DNA of 64,000 nt from Idiomarina tyrosinivorans (GCF_003987475.1 NZ_PIQH01000003.1:219407-283406), one strand, 5' to 3'. Numbered from the stretch's first letter, positions 42,538-53,085 are shown. Notes: a model not told the origin generated them from the letters alone. Program-made: numbers and translations.

Positions 42538-44241
42538 GTGGCAGAATCTACTGAGTTGATGGTATCCGATACTCCTGATACCCCATCAGAGTCAGAAAAT
42601 ACTGGGAAGTCGTCGATACTGTCAGTAGTCGGTAACTTTGATACCCTGCGCCAAATTATTGTCGTTTTGGCGTTATCTATCTGTGTCGCGATTGCGATCT
42701 TCATTATGTTATGGGCGCAGGAGTCAACATTCCGCCCCTTGGGCAAGCTGGAAACGGAACAGTTAATCGAGACCCTTGATTACTTAGATGCCAACCAAAT
42801 TGAATACAAAGTCGATGGTAGTGTCGTTTCCGTTCCAGAAGAGCAATACGATGCCATTAAACTTCAGCTAACACGTGCTGGCGTGAATTACGGTAAACAA
42901 GAGAGTACTGGCGCAGAGATCATCATGGCTGAGCCAGGCTTTGGTGTGAGCCAACGACTTGAACGCCGACGTTTATTGCACTCTAGAGAATTGCAACTTG
43001 CCAGCACTATTGAAGAAATGAAGGCCATTGCAGGCGCTCGAGTGCTGCTCGCGGTGCCGAAAGAGAACGTTTTTGCACGACGGGAGAAAAAGCCAAGTGC
43101 CTCGGTGATGGTGGAAGTCAAAGGCAACCAATCGTTGTCTGATGAAGAGGTCGCGTCGATTGTTGATTTAGTGGCGTCGTCTGTGACCAATTTGGAAACC
43201 CAACAAGTGACCGTCACCGATCAGAATGGCCGTTTGCTGAATTCTGGGTCGCAAAGTGCGTTGGCGGTGCGTAGTTCGCGTGAGTACCAACTAGAACGGA
43301 TGCGCGAAGAGACCTACATGAACAAAATCGACGGTATTTTGGTGCCTATATTGGGCTATGACAATTATACCGCGCAAGTTGATGTAACTATGGACTTTAC
43401 TGAATCAGAGCAAACCCGGCGCGACTTCAATCCAGATATGCCTGCGGTGCGCAGTGAGATGATAGTAGAAAACCGCTCTATTGGTGATGCTATTGGGGGC
43501 ATTCCAGGCGCACTGAGTAACCAACCTCCGCTCGATTCAGCAATTCCTGAACAAGCAACAGGAAGTGCAAACCAGCAAGTGACGCCAGGGAGTTCGCACA
43601 CTGAAGCAACCCGTAATTACGAGTTGGATAACACCATTAGTCATACCAAACAGCAATCAGGCGTGATCAAACGCTTGAGCGTTTCGGTCGCGGTTGATTA
43701 CAAAAAAGTGACCAATGAAAACGGCGAGACGCAAATGGTGCCACGCACCGCAGAAGAGTTAGCAGATATTCGACGATTACTACAAGGCGGCCTAGGATTT
43801 GATATTAACCGCGGAGACAGCCTAGAGGTGGTCACTGTGCCGTTTGCCGAGTTGCCTGATTTAACCGCAGAGGAGCCGCCGTTATGGGAGCAACCTTGGT
43901 TCTGGCGGATGTTCAGATTGGCAATGGGCGCGCTGGTTATTATTGTACTGATCTTAGCAGTCGTCAGACCAATGCTGAAGAAATTGATGAATCCTGCAGC
44001 GGTTCAAGAAGATGATATCGATCGGTTGCTGGACCAAGATGAAAGCTTGGGTGATGAAACCATCGATCTGTTATCATCAGACTTTGATGAGAGTGCCGTT
44101 GGTTTCGGCCCAGATGGAAATCTGCAGTTGCCGGACTTGCATAAAGATGAAGACTTGTTGAAAGCGGTTCGCGCTCTGGTCGCGAATGAACCTGAGCTTT
44201 CTTCACTGGTCGTGAAAGCATGGTTGAACGAAGATGCCTGA
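42538..44241 (+). CDS. fliF: FliF, MS-ring protein
   Basis: 567 residues from GTG 42538 with GGAG 7 bases before it. It has two membrane helices (about 36-60 and 445-470) that flank a periplasmic region with ring-building domains, and a cytoplasmic C-terminus (about 475-567) that binds FliG. The central region is rich in Gln/Ser/Thr (about 330-360), as in other FliF proteins. The last codons overlap fliG by 8 bases. The MS ring is the base on which C ring, rod and export gate assemble. Confidence 0.93.
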   Translation: MAESTELMVSDTPDTPSESENTGKSSILSVVGNFDTLRQIIVVLALSICVAIAIFIMLWAQESTFRPLGKLETEQLIETLDYLDANQIEYKVDGSVVSVPEEQYDAIKLQLTRAGVNYGKQESTGAEIIMAEPGFGVSQRLERRRLLHSRELQLASTIEEMKAIAGARVLLAVPKENVFARREKKPSASVMVEVKGNQSLSDEEVASIVDLVASSVTNLETQQVTVTDQNGRLLNSGSQSALAVRSSREYQLERMREETYMNKIDGILVPILGYDNYTAQVDVTMDFTESEQTRRDFNPDMPAVRSEMIVENRSIGDAIGGIPGALSNQPPLDSAIPEQATGSANQQVTPGSSHTEATRNYELDNTISHTKQQSGVIKRLSVSVAVDYKKVTNENGETQMVPRTAEELADIRRLLQGGLGFDINRGDSLEVVTVPFAELPDLTAEEPPLWEQPWFWRMFRLAMGALVIIVLILAVVRPMLKKLMNPAAVQEDDIDRLLDQDESLGDETIDLLSSDFDESAVGFGPDGNLQLPDLHKDEDLLKAVRALVANEPELSSLVVKAWLNEDA

Positions 44242-45280
44242 TACGCAATTAAAAACCAAACGTTCAGAAACCGAGTTCGACGTCAATAAACTAGAGGGCG
44301 TCGAAAAGGCTGCAATTCTGTTGCTCAGTTTATCGGAAGAAGATGCTGCGCAAATCCTTAAACACCTTGAACCGAAACAGGTACAGAAGGTGGGGATGGC
44401 AATGGCTAGCTTGGAAGATTTTGGCCAAGACAAAGTGAATGCGGTTCACAACCTGTTTTTACAAGAAATCCAGAAGTTCACCAATATCGGCTTCAAGAGC
44501 GAAGAGTTTGTGCGTAAAGCCCTTACCGCCGCACTGGGTGAAGATAAAGCCGGTAACCTTATCGAGCAGATCGTTATGGGGGGTGGCGCGAAAGGCTTGG
44601 ATTCACTGAAGTGGATGGACTCAAAACAGGTTGCGACCATTATCCGCAACGAACACCCACAAATTCAGACCATTGTATTGTCCTACCTTGATGCCGAGCA
44701 AAGTGCGGAAATTATGGCGCAGTTCTCTGAAAAAGTGCGTTTGGACTTGATGATGCGGATTGCCAATTTGGAAGAAGTCCAGCCTGCTGCGTTACAAGAG
44801 TTAAACGAGATCATGGAGAAACAATTCGCTGGCCAAGCCGGTGCTCAGGCGGCGAAGATGGGCGGCTTGAAAGCTGCTGCAGACATCATGAACTACCTCG
44901 ATACCAATATCGAGGGTCAGTTAATGGACGCTATCCGCGAGCAAGACGAAGAAATGAGTCAGCAAATCCAAGACTTGATGTTTGTCTTCGAGAACCTAGT
45001 CGATGTCGACGACCGTGGCATCCAAGCCTTGCTGCGTGAGGTAGAGGGCGACGTCCTGCAGAAAGCACTGAAAGGTGCAGACGATGCAGTACGTGACAAA
45101 ATCTTCAACAATATGTCTAAACGTGCTGGCGAAATGCTGCAAGATGACCTTGAAGCAATGGGACCTGTGCGAATTAGTGAAGTGGAATCTGCACAAAAAG
45201 AAATCCTTGCTGCAGCGCGCCGTTTAGCTGACGCCGGTGAAATTATGCTTGGCGGCGGTGGCGGCGAAGAATTCTTATAA
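44234..45280 (+). CDS. fliG: FliG, rotor/switch protein
   Basis: 348 residues, three alpha-helical domains. The N-domain binds FliF, the middle domain has the EHPQ motif (RNEHPQIQTIVLSYL near 138) that binds FliM, and the C-domain has the charged torque helix (near 260-300, DRGIQALLREVEGD) that meets MotA. A poly-Gly end (GGGGGEEFL) is unusual in composition but typical of many FliG in this group. It overlaps fliF and lies 12 bases before fliH. Confidence 0.94.
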   Translation: MPDTQLKTKRSETEFDVNKLEGVEKAAILLLSLSEEDAAQILKHLEPKQVQKVGMAMASLEDFGQDKVNAVHNLFLQEIQKFTNIGFKSEEFVRKALTAALGEDKAGNLIEQIVMGGGAKGLDSLKWMDSKQVATIIRNEHPQIQTIVLSYLDAEQSAEIMAQFSEKVRLDLMMRIANLEEVQPAALQELNEIMEKQFAGQAGAQAAKMGGLKAAADIMNYLDTNIEGQLMDAIREQDEEMSQQIQDLMFVFENLVDVDDRGIQALLREVEGDVLQKALKGADDAVRDKIFNNMSKRAGEMLQDDLEAMGPVRISEVESAQKEILAAARRLADAGEIMLGGGGGEEFL

Positions 45281-45292
45281 GGGTAAAGCATT

Positions 45293-46072
45293 ATGACCGA
45301 GGACAAGACGTCTAGCACCTCGCTTTGGGATTTACCCGATATTACCGATGCTGAAGCACAAAAGCAGAGTGGCACCAATGCGCTGAATAAGCCGCGGCGT
45401 TGGCAGTATGAACCGCCGGAGGCGGATCATGTTGAAGAGGCAGAAGCCAAACCGCTGACCGCCGAAGAGTTGGAGCAAATTCGCGAAGCAGCCCGCCAAG
45501 AAGGCTATCAAGAGGGCCTTAAACAAGGCTTTGAAGATGGTCATCAGCAGGGCTTACAGCAAGGTAAAGAAGAAGGCTTGACGCTCGGCCAAGAAGAAGG
45601 CCGCGAACAAGGGATCACGCAAGGCCAAGAGGAGGTTGCTGAACAACTGTCGGCGCTGGCGCAAGTTATCGACGAACTCCAACAGCCGCTCCAAGTGGTT
45701 GACAAGCAAGTGCGTGAGCAATTGCTACAAATGGTTATCGAATTAGCACGACAAGTTTGTTTAGTGGAAGTTACGCAATCCATTGACGTTATCAAACAGT
45801 CGGTAGAAAAAGCCTTAGATGTGTTGCCGGTTACCGATGAACGGGTGGTGATACATCTTCACCCTGATGACCTAGAGATTCTTACCGAACACTACGGAGA
45901 AGACACACTGAAAGACAACGGTTGGCTGTTGAGCAAAGACGAGCTGCAGCAACGTGGCGGTTGTCGCGTGACCACCGAATCTTCAAGTGTCGACTTTACC
46001 TTAGCCGCGCGGATGCAGGATGTGTTCAGCCAAGTGCTGGGGCGGACGGACGTCAGCGATGAATCGAACTGA
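45293..46072 (+). CDS. fliH: FliH, flagellar export ATPase regulator
   Basis: 259 residues. An acidic N-terminus is followed by a long coiled coil (about 60-125) built of repeated Gly-x3-Gly units ([17 protein letters not shown] and further), the hallmark of FliH. The C-terminal domain (about 135-255) resembles the V-ATPase stator. It binds FliI and controls the export ATPase. The gene overlaps fliI by 14 bases. Confidence 0.9.
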   Translation: MTEDKTSSTSLWDLPDITDAEAQKQSGTNALNKPRRWQYEPPEADHVEEAEAKPLTAEELEQIREAARQEGYQEGLKQGFEDGHQQGLQQGKEEGLTLGQEEGREQGITQGQEEVAEQLSALAQVIDELQQPLQVVDKQVREQLLQMVIELARQVCLVEVTQSIDVIKQSVEKALDVLPVTDERVVIHLHPDDLEILTEHYGEDTLKDNGWLLSKDELQQRGGCRVTTESSSVDFTLAARMQDVFSQVLGRTDVSDESN

Positions 46073-47396
46073 ACAACTCCAACACTTCTTGCAGCAAGCA
46101 CAGGGCCGAATTACTCCGCCGCGCACACTGGTATCTGGCTATTTAACCCGCGTTGTCGGGTTGATGTTTGAAGCGGTTGGCTGCCGCGCGCCCATCGGTT
46201 CGCTCTGTTCCGTAGAAAGTGAACAAGGCGAAATTCAAGCGGAAGTCGTCGGCTTTGAAAATCAAATCAGTTATTTAATGCCTATTGATGACGCGGAAGG
46301 TGTGGTGCCAGGGGCGCGAGTAAAACCGTTACGGCAACAACAAATGGTACCCTTAGGTATGGAGTTGCTTGGCCGAGTTATAGACGCTAAAGGACGCCCT
46401 TTAGATGGTAAAGGACCTATTCGCGCACAACAAATGACGCGGCAAAAGCGGCAAACCATGAATCCGTTGCATCGGCGCCCTGTCAATCAACCCCTTGATG
46501 TTGGTGTTAACGCGATCAATGCATTGCTAACCGTTGGCCAAGGGCAGCGGATGGGATTGTTTGCCGGCAGTGGGGTCGGCAAAAGTGTGCTGTTAGGGAT
46601 GATGACTCGCGGTACAACCGCGGATGTGATAGTGGTTGGCTTGATCGGTGAACGTGGCCGTGAGGTAAAAGAATTTATTGAAGAGATCCTCGGCGAAGAG
46701 GGCCGCCAGCGTTCGGTGGTTGTTGCCTCTCCAGCCGACCAATCGCCGTTACTGCGTCTGCGCGGCTGTGAAACCGCGGCAGAGGTGGCAGAATACTTTC
46801 GCGATCAAGGCCTGAAAGTGCTGCTGCTAATGGATTCTTTGACTCGCTACGCCATGGCACAGCGGGAAATTGCATTAGCCGTTGGTGAACCCCCAGCAAC
46901 GAAAGGCTATCCGCCCTCGGTGTTTGCTAAATTACCGCAGTTAGTAGAGCGAGCCGGTAACGGTGGCGAAGGGCAGGGCTCGATTACCGCATTTTATACC
47001 GTCCTGACCGAAGGCGATGACCTTCAGGATCCAATCTCAGATTCCGCTCGAGCCATTCTTGATGGCCACATTGTGTTGAATCGGCAATTAGCGGACGCCG
47101 GCCATTACCCCGCCATTGATGTTGAAGCGTCGATCAGTCGGGTGATGCCACAAGTGGTGTCTGATGAACACATGGCACAAGCCGTGCAAGTACGACAATG
47201 GTTCTCGCAATACCGTCGGAATCGCGATTTAATTGCTATTGGCGCCTATACGCGCGGTAGCGATCCGCAAATCGATCAAGCGATCGCGAACTATCCACGA
47301 GTGGAAAAGTTTCTCCAACAGCCGATGAAAAAAGTGATGACGTACGATGAAAGTTTAGTGCAGTTGCAGCAACTCGTGCATGGCCAAAGTGGGTAA
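46059..47396 (+). CDS. fliI: FliI, flagellar type III export ATPase
   Basis: 445 residues from ATG 46059 within the end of fliH. The upstream extension of the frame is not used. Walker A GSGVGKSV and Walker B (LLLMDSLTR) are complete, as in F1-ATPase-like FliI. The catalytic Glu follows in [18 protein letters not shown]. The N-terminal domain meets FliH. It powers unfolding and entry of export substrates. Confidence 0.95.
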   Translation: MNRTEQLQHFLQQAQGRITPPRTLVSGYLTRVVGLMFEAVGCRAPIGSLCSVESEQGEIQAEVVGFENQISYLMPIDDAEGVVPGARVKPLRQQQMVPLGMELLGRVIDAKGRPLDGKGPIRAQQMTRQKRQTMNPLHRRPVNQPLDVGVNAINALLTVGQGQRMGLFAGSGVGKSVLLGMMTRGTTADVIVVGLIGERGREVKEFIEEILGEEGRQRSVVVASPADQSPLLRLRGCETAAEVAEYFRDQGLKVLLLMDSLTRYAMAQREIALAVGEPPATKGYPPSVFAKLPQLVERAGNGGEGQGSITAFYTVLTEGDDLQDPISDSARAILDGHIVLNRQLADAGHYPAIDVEASISRVMPQVVSDEHMAQAVQVRQWFSQYRRNRDLIAIGAYTRGSDPQIDQAIANYPRVEKFLQQPMKKVMTYDESLVQLQQLVHGQSG

Positions 47397-47402
47397 TAAG
47401 CA

Positions 47403-47858
47403 ATGGCTGAAATTCGCCAATTAAAAATGGTTGAAGAGCTGGAACAGCGCCGTGAAGACCAAGCTGCGCAACGTTTTGCTCAAGCGCAAATGCAATTGCA
47501 GCAACAGCAGCAGCAATTGCAGGGAATGGAACAATACCGTTATGACTATTTGCGACAGCTGCAAAATCGCGGCAGTCAAGGCATTGGCTCACTCAACTTT
47601 GGTCAGTACCACGCTTTCGTCGGTAAACTTGATGAGGGTGTTGAACAGTTGCATGGTGAGTTGCAAACGTTGCAGCAAGTAGTAGAACAGCGCCGCCAAC
47701 AATGGCTCGAACAACGCCGCAAAACGGAATCCATCCGTTATCTGATTGAGCAAAGAGAGAAGCAAGAAGCGCAAGCGGTTGCTCGCAAAGAGCAGAAAAA
47801 TCTTGACGACTTCTCCAGCCAACGTTTTATCCGCAATAAAAAAGCCGCTAAAAGCTAA
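47403..47858 (+). CDS. fliJ: FliJ, export chaperone
   Basis: 151 residues, almost entirely a two-helix coiled coil rich in Gln, Glu and Arg, as expected for FliJ (about 147 residues in E. coli). It links FliI to the export gate FlhA. It follows fliI by 6 bases. Low sequence conservation of the family means the call rests on length, composition and position. Confidence 0.85.
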   Translation: MAEIRQLKMVEELEQRREDQAAQRFAQAQMQLQQQQQQLQGMEQYRYDYLRQLQNRGSQGIGSLNFGQYHAFVGKLDEGVEQLHGELQTLQQVVEQRRQQWLEQRRKTESIRYLIEQREKQEAQAVARKEQKNLDDFSSQRFIRNKKAAKS

Positions 47859-47861
47859 AAT

Positions 47862-47876
47862 TGGAACACATATTGC
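47862..47876 (+). promoter_or_regulatory. Putative sigma-54 promoter of the fliK operon
   Basis: TGGAACACATATTGC keeps GG and GC at the right distance and has TTGC at -12, but A replaces C in the TGGCA element. It lies directly after the fliJ stop (47858) and about 80 bases before fliK. FlrC-dependent transcription of a separate fliK-flhB unit would fit. Confidence 0.6.
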
Positions 47877-47957
47877 AAAGTCTGATTATCGGTCAGCGAA
47901 CAGACGTCAAGAGGGCGTCGATATACTGGCGTTAGATACTGATAGAGATGACGACCT

Positions 47958-49784
47958 ATGCAACAGCTAAAACAGTCTGAAATAACTGCAGTGTTCCTCC
48001 AGCAGGAGACCAAGGGCAGCCGTGATACCGCAGAGCAATCAAGCAATGCCGGTGAATTTGCACAGGCTTTCGCCAGCCAGCGGGCGAAAGATTCTAACGC
48101 GTCGCAAGGAGCCCCTACTAAGAGTGGCGAGCAAATCCTTTTTCAGCGCGAGGCCATCAAGCGGCAAAAGTTTGCCGAAGCGGCTGACGCAACGGAAGAA
48201 GCGACTCAACAGGTTGCGCAAAATCAACGCCAACAAGATAACGCAGACCTCGAACAATGGGTCGAACTATTGCAGTCTATGCAACAGCAGTTGGTTGCGC
48301 ACCAACAAGATAAACAAGGTCAAATCGATACTAAGATTCAAAAGCCTGCAGCAGACGATGCATCAGCTTCAAGCGAACAGCTACAGAGTCTCGTTGCACA
48401 ATTGCTAGCACTGCTTAAACAGCAGGATAGCGAGGGTGAGCAAAGCCGTAGCGTGGATAATGAAAACCAAGCCGATCAGGCCGCTACTGAACAGCAAGCT
48501 GCCGAGTCCGCGCAGCAGAGCAGTGCAGAAATGTGGCAACAACTTGCCAATTTGCTGTTAGCGCAGCAGGGCACAGCTAAAGCAGCAGATGCCAAAGCGA
48601 ATGATGCTGACGCTGCAGAAAGTCCCCAAACAGACGCCGAACAACAAGCTGTCAAGTTACTGACACTAATGCAAGCATTAGTATCGGCGGCGCATGGCGA
48701 GCAGCAACCATCACCTGAACAGATAAAAGGCCAAGTGCCTGCTGATGGCAGTACAAGCGTTGCAACAGCCGCATTGAGCCAGCAACAACGGCAAGCATTA
48801 CTGGAGAAGCTGCAACAACTGCTACGCCAAGCAAATTCGGCAAAGGCCGCTACACCTGTTAATGATATTGCCACAAAAGGTGGCGATGACAGTTTGAAAA
48901 ATTTAGCGGCTGAGTTAACCGCCCTGCTCAATAAGGCGGACAAGTCAGTTGCGCCGTCTAACACCGTCGACAAAGGTCAAGCGACTGAGACTTTGGTAGC
49001 AGGCAGCCAGGCACGAACGATTCCTGCGACGATGTCAGATACCCGTAAAGAAGGACCAAAAATCACCTTGCCAGGCACGGCAGCGGCAGAGGGCACTAGC
49101 GGAACTCAGGCTAAAGCAGTTGAAGGACAACCACTCAGCAGTAACGATAGTGCGCAACAAGCGCCAAAAGCGGATGCAAAAAGTGCTGCTGAACAGCTAG
49201 CGGCAACTATCCAGCAACGAGTGCTGGCGCAGCAGACCGATAGCGCGCCGAGTAATATTACAGCGACTTGGCAGAGCACCAATGCCACCGTTGCAGCGAG
49301 CAACATCAGTGCAACGGCGACTGCGCAAAATGCCAATCTAGTGGGGGCAGCAGGACAGCAAGCCATTGATATTACTCATGCTGAAGCACCACGGATGCTG
49401 CAAGAACGCATTTCTATTATGATGAGTCAGGGCGCCCAACGGGCAGAGATTCGATTAGATCCGCCGGATTTGGGTAGTCTGCATATCCGTATTCATACTC
49501 ACCAAGATCAAGCGACGGTGCAATTCCAAGTTCAGAACCCCCAAGCTCGTGAAGCCATTGAACAGGCATTACCGCGGTTACGCGAAATGCTAGAGCAACA
49601 AGGGCTGCAATTAGCCGATAGTCAAGTAGGCGAGCAGCTGCAAGGAGACGAACGCGAAACCGCCGAGGCTAACAGCGGTAGCCGCGGTTTAGGGGCTGCC
49701 AGTGACGAAGCCGATGCGGTAGAACTAACGATGGCGGCCGGTGAACTATTACTTGATGCTGGACAGGTCGACTTTTACGTCTAA
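47958..49784 (+). CDS. fliK: FliK, hook-length control protein
   Basis: 608 residues, long for the family. Residues about 1-470 are a low-complexity, Gln/Ala/Ser/Asp-rich region that is expected to be disordered and acts as the ruler. The C-terminal domain (about 480-575) carries the conserved core LDPPDLGSLHIRI and VQNPQAREAIEQALPRLREML, the part that switches FlhB specificity. The long, repeat-like ruler would predict a long hook. It heads its own operon, preceded by a sigma-54-like promoter. Confidence 0.93.
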   Translation: MQQLKQSEITAVFLQQETKGSRDTAEQSSNAGEFAQAFASQRAKDSNASQGAPTKSGEQILFQREAIKRQKFAEAADATEEATQQVAQNQRQQDNADLEQWVELLQSMQQQLVAHQQDKQGQIDTKIQKPAADDASASSEQLQSLVAQLLALLKQQDSEGEQSRSVDNENQADQAATEQQAAESAQQSSAEMWQQLANLLLAQQGTAKAADAKANDADAAESPQTDAEQQAVKLLTLMQALVSAAHGEQQPSPEQIKGQVPADGSTSVATAALSQQQRQALLEKLQQLLRQANSAKAATPVNDIATKGGDDSLKNLAAELTALLNKADKSVAPSNTVDKGQATETLVAGSQARTIPATMSDTRKEGPKITLPGTAAAEGTSGTQAKAVEGQPLSSNDSAQQAPKADAKSAAEQLAATIQQRVLAQQTDSAPSNITATWQSTNATVAASNISATATAQNANLVGAAGQQAIDITHAEAPRMLQERISIMMSQGAQRAEIRLDPPDLGSLHIRIHTHQDQATVQFQVQNPQAREAIEQALPRLREMLEQQGLQLADSQVGEQLQGDERETAEANSGSRGLGAASDEADAVELTMAAGELLLDAGQVDFYV

Positions 49785-49851
49785 TTGCAGCGCATGACAG
49801 GGACGAGTGAGTCGTTCATAATGACGTTAGCGCCGATGGATGGAGAGAAAC

Positions 49852-50397
49852 ATGGCTGATGATACAACGGAAGAACAACAAGACGGTGAAGAAGGCGGTG
49901 GCGCTGGTGGTAAGCGCAAGCTGCTAATCATTATTGCCGCCGTGGTGGTTGTTATTATCGCAGGCGGTGTGGGTTGGTGGTTGCTCAGTGGTGATGACGA
50001 GCCGCCCGCAGCGGCACCACAAAGCAGTGAAACTGCAACAGCCGCGGAGGTTCCCGCCGGACCCGCGCCTAATGAAGGTGACGCGTTGTATGTTGGTATG
50101 CCGCGGCCGTTTGTCTTTAACGTTCCAGGCGATGCACGTGACCGATTGGTACAAATAAAGGTTCAGCTGCTGGTACGTGGTGCCGAAAACGAAGAATTAG
50201 CGAAAAAGCATATTCCTTTAATCGAGGGCACGTTACACCAAGTGTTCTCATCTTCTACCGCCGACGCTTTGCAAACTGCAGAGGGCAAAGCGAAAGTGCA
50301 AGAACTCGGCTTGGCAGAAGTGAGGAAAGTTTTACAGGAAACTATCGGCAAGCCGGTGGTGGAGAAAGTACTCTTTACCGGATTTGTTCTGCAATAA
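49852..50397 (+). CDS. fliL: FliL, basal-body associated protein
   Basis: 181 residues from ATG 49852, with GGAG 6 bases before; an upstream ATG at 49840 lacks this spacing. A short acidic cytoplasmic N-terminus with Glu/Gly runs precedes one membrane helix (about 26-46) and a periplasmic domain (about 75-181) that surrounds the stator. The C-terminal KVLFTGFVLQ is the family signature end. It supports torque and stator retention. Confidence 0.93.
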   Translation: MADDTTEEQQDGEEGGGAGGKRKLLIIIAAVVVVIIAGGVGWWLLSGDDEPPAAAPQSSETATAAEVPAGPAPNEGDALYVGMPRPFVFNVPGDARDRLVQIKVQLLVRGAENEELAKKHIPLIEGTLHQVFSSSTADALQTAEGKAKVQELGLAEVRKVLQETIGKPVVEKVLFTGFVLQ

Positions 50398-50407
50398 GTG
50401 AGCGATT

Positions 50408-51478
50408 ATGGCAGTCAGTGATTTACTCTCACAAGACGAAATTGATGCGTTACTGCATGGCGTAGATGACGTTGAAGAGGAAGATGTCGATTCCTCAGAA
50501 GCGGCCAACGATGCGTTGGACTACGACTTTTCTTCGCAGGATCGTATCGTTCGGGGCCGGATGCCGACCCTGGAGATCGTTAATGAACGCTTTGCTCGGC
50601 ATATGCGAGTCAGCTTGTTCAATATGATGCGTCGTACCGCTGAGGTGTCGATTAACGGCGTGCAGATGATCAAGTTTGGCGAATATGTGCACACGCTATT
50701 TGTACCGACTAGTTTAAATATGGTGCGCTTCCGTCCACTGAAAGGCACGGCATTGATTACGATGGAAGCCCGTTTAGTCTTTATTTTGGTAGATAACTTT
50801 TTTGGTGGTGATGGTCGTTACCACGCCAAAATCGAGGGGCGTGAATTCACGCCAACGGAGCGGCGCATTATTCAGATGTTGCTGAAGCTGGTGTTTGAAG
50901 ATTACAAAGAAGCGTGGGCGCCAGTGATGGACGTCGGTTTCGAGTATCTGGATTCAGAAGTTAACCCAGCGATGGCGAACATTGTGAGCCCGACCGAAGT
51001 GATTGTTATTAGTTCGTTCCATATTGAACTGGATGGCGGTGGCGGCGATTTCCATATTGCTTTGCCGTACTCCATGCTCGAGCCGATTCGCGAATTGTTA
51101 GACGCGGGTGTGCAATCGGATAAAGAAGACACCGACATGCGCTGGAGTAAGGCATTACGTGACGAGATCATGGATGTGCCAGTCGAGTTGAATGCTAAGC
51201 TCGCGGAATCAGAAATGTCTTTACGTGAGATCATGGATTTACAACCCGGCGATGTGTTGCCGCTAGAAATGCCAGACGATTTGACCGTATTTATTGAGGA
51301 CTTGCCAACCTTCCACGCCAAGCTGGGACGTTCGCGAGAAAATGTGGCGTTGAAGATCAGTGAGAAGATCAAACGCCCAGAAACGGTGAAATCAGATATT
51401 CATATGTTAACGCGAGGCGGACGTCGGATTGGTGGTGACGCTGAGTTGCAACAGTTAGAAGAAGATATCGACCTGTAG
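50408..51478 (+). CDS. fliM: FliM, flagellar switch protein
   Basis: 356 residues. The N-terminal CheY-binding motif LLSQDEIDALLHG is at 5-17. An acidic linker leads to the CheC-like middle domain (about 55-240) that binds FliG, and the C-terminal SpoA domain (about 260-340) that binds FliN. It is part of the C ring and responds to CheY-P. It lies 11 bases after fliL and 28 before fliN. Confidence 0.95.
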   Translation: MAVSDLLSQDEIDALLHGVDDVEEEDVDSSEAANDALDYDFSSQDRIVRGRMPTLEIVNERFARHMRVSLFNMMRRTAEVSINGVQMIKFGEYVHTLFVPTSLNMVRFRPLKGTALITMEARLVFILVDNFFGGDGRYHAKIEGREFTPTERRIIQMLLKLVFEDYKEAWAPVMDVGFEYLDSEVNPAMANIVSPTEVIVISSFHIELDGGGGDFHIALPYSMLEPIRELLDAGVQSDKEDTDMRWSKALRDEIMDVPVELNAKLAESEMSLREIMDLQPGDVLPLEMPDDLTVFIEDLPTFHAKLGRSRENVALKISEKIKRPETVKSDIHMLTRGGRRIGGDAELQQLEEDIDL

Positions 51479-51505
51479 GGTTGAACGAAGTAAAAAGAGG
51501 CACTT

Positions 51506-51934
51506 ATGAGCAGTGAAGACGATAACACCATGGACGAATGGGAAGCTGCGATGGCTGAGCAGGCCGCCGAAGAAGATGGCGGTGACGGCGACGGCCAAGC
51601 TGAAGAAAACGCGGGTGTGCAGACTGCTGAGCTGGAAGAATTAACGGATAGCTCGGACTTGTCGGAAAACCAGAAGACCAAGCTGGATGCCATTTTGGAC
51701 ATTCCAGTGACCATTTCTATGGAGGTCGGCCGTTCACAAATCAGTATTCGTAACTTGTTGCAGTTAAATCAGGGGTCAGTGGTTGAACTCGAACGTGTAG
51801 CAGGTGAGCCATTAGACGTGTTGGTTAACGGCACGCTGATCGCGCACGGCGAAGTGGTGGTGGTAAATGATAAGTTCGGTATTCGCTTAACTGACGTGAT
51901 CAGTCAGATCGAACGTATTCGCAAGTTACGTTAG
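51506..51934 (+). CDS. fliN: FliN, flagellar switch protein
   Basis: 142 residues. The N-terminal half is acidic and Glu/Asp/Ala-rich, and the C-terminal SpoA domain (about 68-140) carries DIPVTISMEVGRSQISIRNLL and the GEVVVVNDKFGIRLTDV end. Several copies form the lower part of the C ring. It is followed by fliO with a 1-base gap. Confidence 0.95.
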   Translation: MSSEDDNTMDEWEAAMAEQAAEEDGGDGDGQAEENAGVQTAELEELTDSSDLSENQKTKLDAILDIPVTISMEVGRSQISIRNLLQLNQGSVVELERVAGEPLDVLVNGTLIAHGEVVVVNDKFGIRLTDVISQIERIRKLR

Positions 51935-51935
51935 T

Positions 51936-52328
51936 ATGCTGACGGCAGTGACGGAAACAGCCGACCGCGGTGTTGGCGTTATTACCGCAAATGACTACGG
52001 CGCAATGTTGCTGTCGTTATTATTGGTGTTGGCTGTTATCATCGGCCTAGCGATGTTGGTTAAGCGACTGAATTTGAAGTTGCAAAACGGCTCCGGCATT
52101 GAAGTGATGAGCTCAGTGTCGCTCGGCGCTAAAGAGCGTTTAGTGGTGGTAAAAGTGGGGGACGATAAGTTGTTGCTTGGCGTTACTTCGCAGTCGGTTA
52201 ACGTCCTCAAAGAATTGCCCGAGGGGTTTGCGGTGACGGCCACAGCAAAGCCGGAAACAATGACGCTACAAAATATATGGCGCTTTGCGCGGGGTGGAAA
52301 AACAACCAAGGATAATAATATAACATGA
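51936..52328 (+). CDS. fliO: FliO, export-gate assembly protein
   Basis: 130 residues with one membrane helix (about 24-44) and a cytoplasmic C-terminal domain; family members vary and this one is identified by the helix, the motif [29 protein letters not shown] (in positions about 62-90) and position between fliN and fliP. It helps assemble the FliP ring. The gene overlaps fliP by 4 bases (ATGA). Confidence 0.9.
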   Translation: MLTAVTETADRGVGVITANDYGAMLLSLLLVLAVIIGLAMLVKRLNLKLQNGSGIEVMSSVSLGAKERLVVVKVGDDKLLLGVTSQSVNVLKELPEGFAVTATAKPETMTLQNIWRFARGGKTTKDNNIT

Positions 52329-53068
52329 AGTCTTTTTGGCCCCTTCTACTTGTCGCTGTCATCTTTTTGATTCCCGACCTAGCTTGGGCACAAGATATAT
52401 CTGCGGTAACGGTAAAAACGAATCCTGACGGCACGCAAGAATACTCCGTAACCCTTCAAATTCTCGCCATAATGACAGCGCTGACGTTTATTCCAGCGAT
52501 GGTCATTATGATGACCTCTTTTACTCGCATTATTGTGGTGTTAGCGATTTTGCGCCAAGCGATTGGTTTGCAACAATCTCCCTCGAACCAGGTACTGATT
52601 GGTATTTCGTTATTTTTAAGCTTCTTCATCATGACCCCGGTATTCAACGAAATAAACCAGAACGCTTTGCAGCCATACATGAATGAATCGATTACTTCGA
52701 TGGAAGCGCTCGACCGCGCTGAGGCACCGATGAAGGCCTTTATGCTATCGCAGACACGGTTAACCGATTTAGAAACGTTTCTGGACATTTCTGGTACCGA
52801 AAATGTGACTGCGCCGGAACAAGTGCCGCTGTCGGTATTGATTCCGTCGTTTATTACTTCGGAACTGAAAACGGCGTTTCAAATCGGCTTTATGTTGTTT
52901 ATTCCGTTTCTGATTATTGACCTTGTTGTTGCCAGTGTATTGATGGCAATGGGTATGATGATGTTATCGCCAATGATCGTGTCATTGCCGTTCAAATTGA
53001 TGTTGTTCGTGCTGGTTGATGGCTGGAACTTAACCATGAGCACCCTCGCGGGTAGCTTTGGCATGTAG
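52325..53068 (+). CDS. fliP: FliP, export-gate protein
   Basis: 247 residues with a cleavable signal (1-22, ending LAWA), then four membrane helices and a periplasmic loop. [18 protein letters not shown] and [21 protein letters not shown] are among the most conserved segments of the flagellar type III gate. Five copies form the core pore with FliQ and FliR. Confidence 0.96.
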   Translation: MKSFWPLLLVAVIFLIPDLAWAQDISAVTVKTNPDGTQEYSVTLQILAIMTALTFIPAMVIMMTSFTRIIVVLAILRQAIGLQQSPSNQVLIGISLFLSFFIMTPVFNEINQNALQPYMNESITSMEALDRAEAPMKAFMLSQTRLTDLETFLDISGTENVTAPEQVPLSVLIPSFITSELKTAFQIGFMLFIPFLIIDLVVASVLMAMGMMMLSPMIVSLPFKLMLFVLVDGWNLTMSTLAGSFGM

Positions 53069-53085
53069 CTGGAGGGCTCTGCGTT

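Noticed and set aside
48476..48973. 165-codon antisense frame inside fliK
   Set aside because: Cys/Ala/Ser-rich translation typical of the reverse of Gln-rich repeats; the real gene is fliK.
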